Both the position numbers and the translations under genes were made by a program. Source: Acidovorax sp. (GTDB lineage: Bacteria; Pseudomonadota; Gammaproteobacteria; Burkholderiales; Burkholderiaceae_C). From it: a stretch of 64,000 nt of DNA. The notes beneath the pieces are model-generated. The model was not told the origin of the DNA. It did no database searches and saw only the letters and a program-made list of their open reading frames with translations. Positions 63,399 through 64,000 of this stretch are shown here, piece after piece. Within the stretch, counting starts at the first letter, position 1. Every line of letters begins with the position of its first letter. The DNA lies in contig JAITLO010000032.1 in the NCBI GenBank assembly GCA_031277855.1, positions 1 to 64,000 on the forward strand. Reading direction: 5' to 3'.

Positions 63399-64000
63399 TG
63401 CGCCTCCGATGGTGTGTGGGCGCTGCCCGAGTAGATGGTCTTGACCAGCGGTGAATTCACCACCTCGCTGAAGCTGCCCTCCATGACGATCGCCCCCTGG
63501 TGCAGGACGGCGATGCGCGTGGCGATCTGCTCGACGAAATCCAGATCATGCTCAACCAGCAGGCAGCACAGCTGGTATTTGTGCGCCAACGAGGAGAGCA
63601 CTTCGCCGATTTGGGTGCGCTCGGTTTTGGTGAGACCCGCCGTGGGCTCGTCCAGCAGCACGATGCGGGGCTCGAGTGCGAGCACCATGGCCAGCTCCAA
63701 GGCTTGCTGTTCACCGTGCGAGAGATCGCGTGCCACGGTATCGAGTTTTGCACCCAGCGCTGTCATCTCCACCACATGCAAGGCGTATGCGGGCAGTCGC
63801 AGTGTGTGATCGCGTTTGAACAACGATGGCCGCTCCAGCTGCGTGCCTGCAATGCGCAAACTTTGTGCGACCGTCAGCGTCTCGAAGATGTTCGCGTTCT
63901 GGAATTTTCTACCCAGACCGTAGTGCACGCAGGTCTCAGGAGGGGAGCGTTTGATGTCGTTGCCGCACAACTCGACGGTGCCCGAGGTGCGGGCCTCACC
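63395..64000 (-). CDS. ABC transporter ATPase, LivG/UrtD type (N-terminus outside window)
   Basis: This is the C-terminal 201 codons of an ATPase running in from the right. VHYGLGRKFQNANIFETLTV is the Q-loop region, LSHGEQQALELAMVLAL the signature and RIVLLDEPTAGL the Walker B, with LLVEHDLDFVEQIA the H-loop. Walker A lies outside. The HGEQ form of the signature is typical of the LivG/UrtD branch. It is the partner of the overlapping ATPase gene. Confidence 0.92.
   Translation of the reverse strand, partial: GEARTSGTVELCGNDIKRSPPETCVHYGLGRKFQNANIFETLTVAQSLRIAGTQLERPSLFKRDHTLRLPAYALHVVEMTALGAKLDTVARDLSHGEQQALELAMVLALEPRIVLLDEPTAGLTKTERTQIGEVLSSLAHKYQLCCLLVEHDLDFVEQIATRIAVLHQGAIVMEGSFSEVVNSPLVKTIYSGSAHTPSEAQ

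Overview
The window is high-GC Gram-negative chromosomal DNA. Its gene content points to a betaproteobacterium of the Comamonadaceae (Comamonas, Delftia or Acidovorax type). The pointers are a general porin of the betaproteobacterial type, a ybiB-cobA pair, a divergent pmbA/darP pair, periplasmic-binding-protein genes of the Liv/amide type, several MFS and MacAB exporters and TtuC/DmlA-type dehydrogenase genetics. The genus is inferred from this content, not proven. I saw no rRNA, tRNA, CRISPR, phage or transposase gene.

Layout. 0-6 kb: start of etfB behind two palindromic operator candidates, a crotonase-family protein, a histone-deacetylase-family amidohydrolase, the lytic transglycosylase mltB, an ABC substrate-binding protein and a small heat-shock protein. 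6-11 kb: a four-gene MacAB/TolC-type efflux operon with separate ATPase and permease. 11-16 kb: tsaD, a CBS protein, a DUF937 protein and a chemoreceptor. 16-25 kb: ybiB-cobA, a RidA-family protein, a NikR-like regulator that appears to lack two nickel ligands, phoX, an acyl-CoA thioesterase, a sterol-desaturase-family protein, a flavoprotein, rpsU and yqeY. 25-36 kb: a LysR regulator divergent from a D-malate/tartrate dehydrogenase, an unrecognised protein, a PAS-PAS-GAF-GGDEF-EAL protein, an EamA transporter, pmbA and the darP-mog pair. 36-45 kb: an orphan Liv-type binding protein, a porin, an 880-bp gene-free stretch and a second efflux operon (macA, fused macB, outer-membrane factor).

45-60 kb is accessory in character. 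It holds a DUF3300 lipoprotein, six GNAT acetyltransferase genes (one a two-domain fusion), a GbsR/MarR regulator, two MFS exporters divergent from a TetR gene with two matching operators, and a run of small genes with DKNYY, YdeI/OmdA and unrecognised products. 60-64 kb is the distal part of an operon running in from beyond the window: two Liv/Urt-type ABC ATPases, a cytoplasmic L-asparaginase, an AmiC-like amide sensor and an AmiR-like ANTAR antiterminator. It looks like a self-sensing amide/asparagine uptake and hydrolysis system.

The most notable non-coding signal is a dispersed repeat of about 100 nt in nine copies, nearly always placed directly after a stop codon and in one orientation relative to the gene. 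Its paired arms change together from copy to copy (GACAGC/GCTGTC, GGCACC/GGTGCC, GCTGCC/GGCAGC, GACACC/GGTGTC), which is what a selected RNA or hairpin structure would produce.
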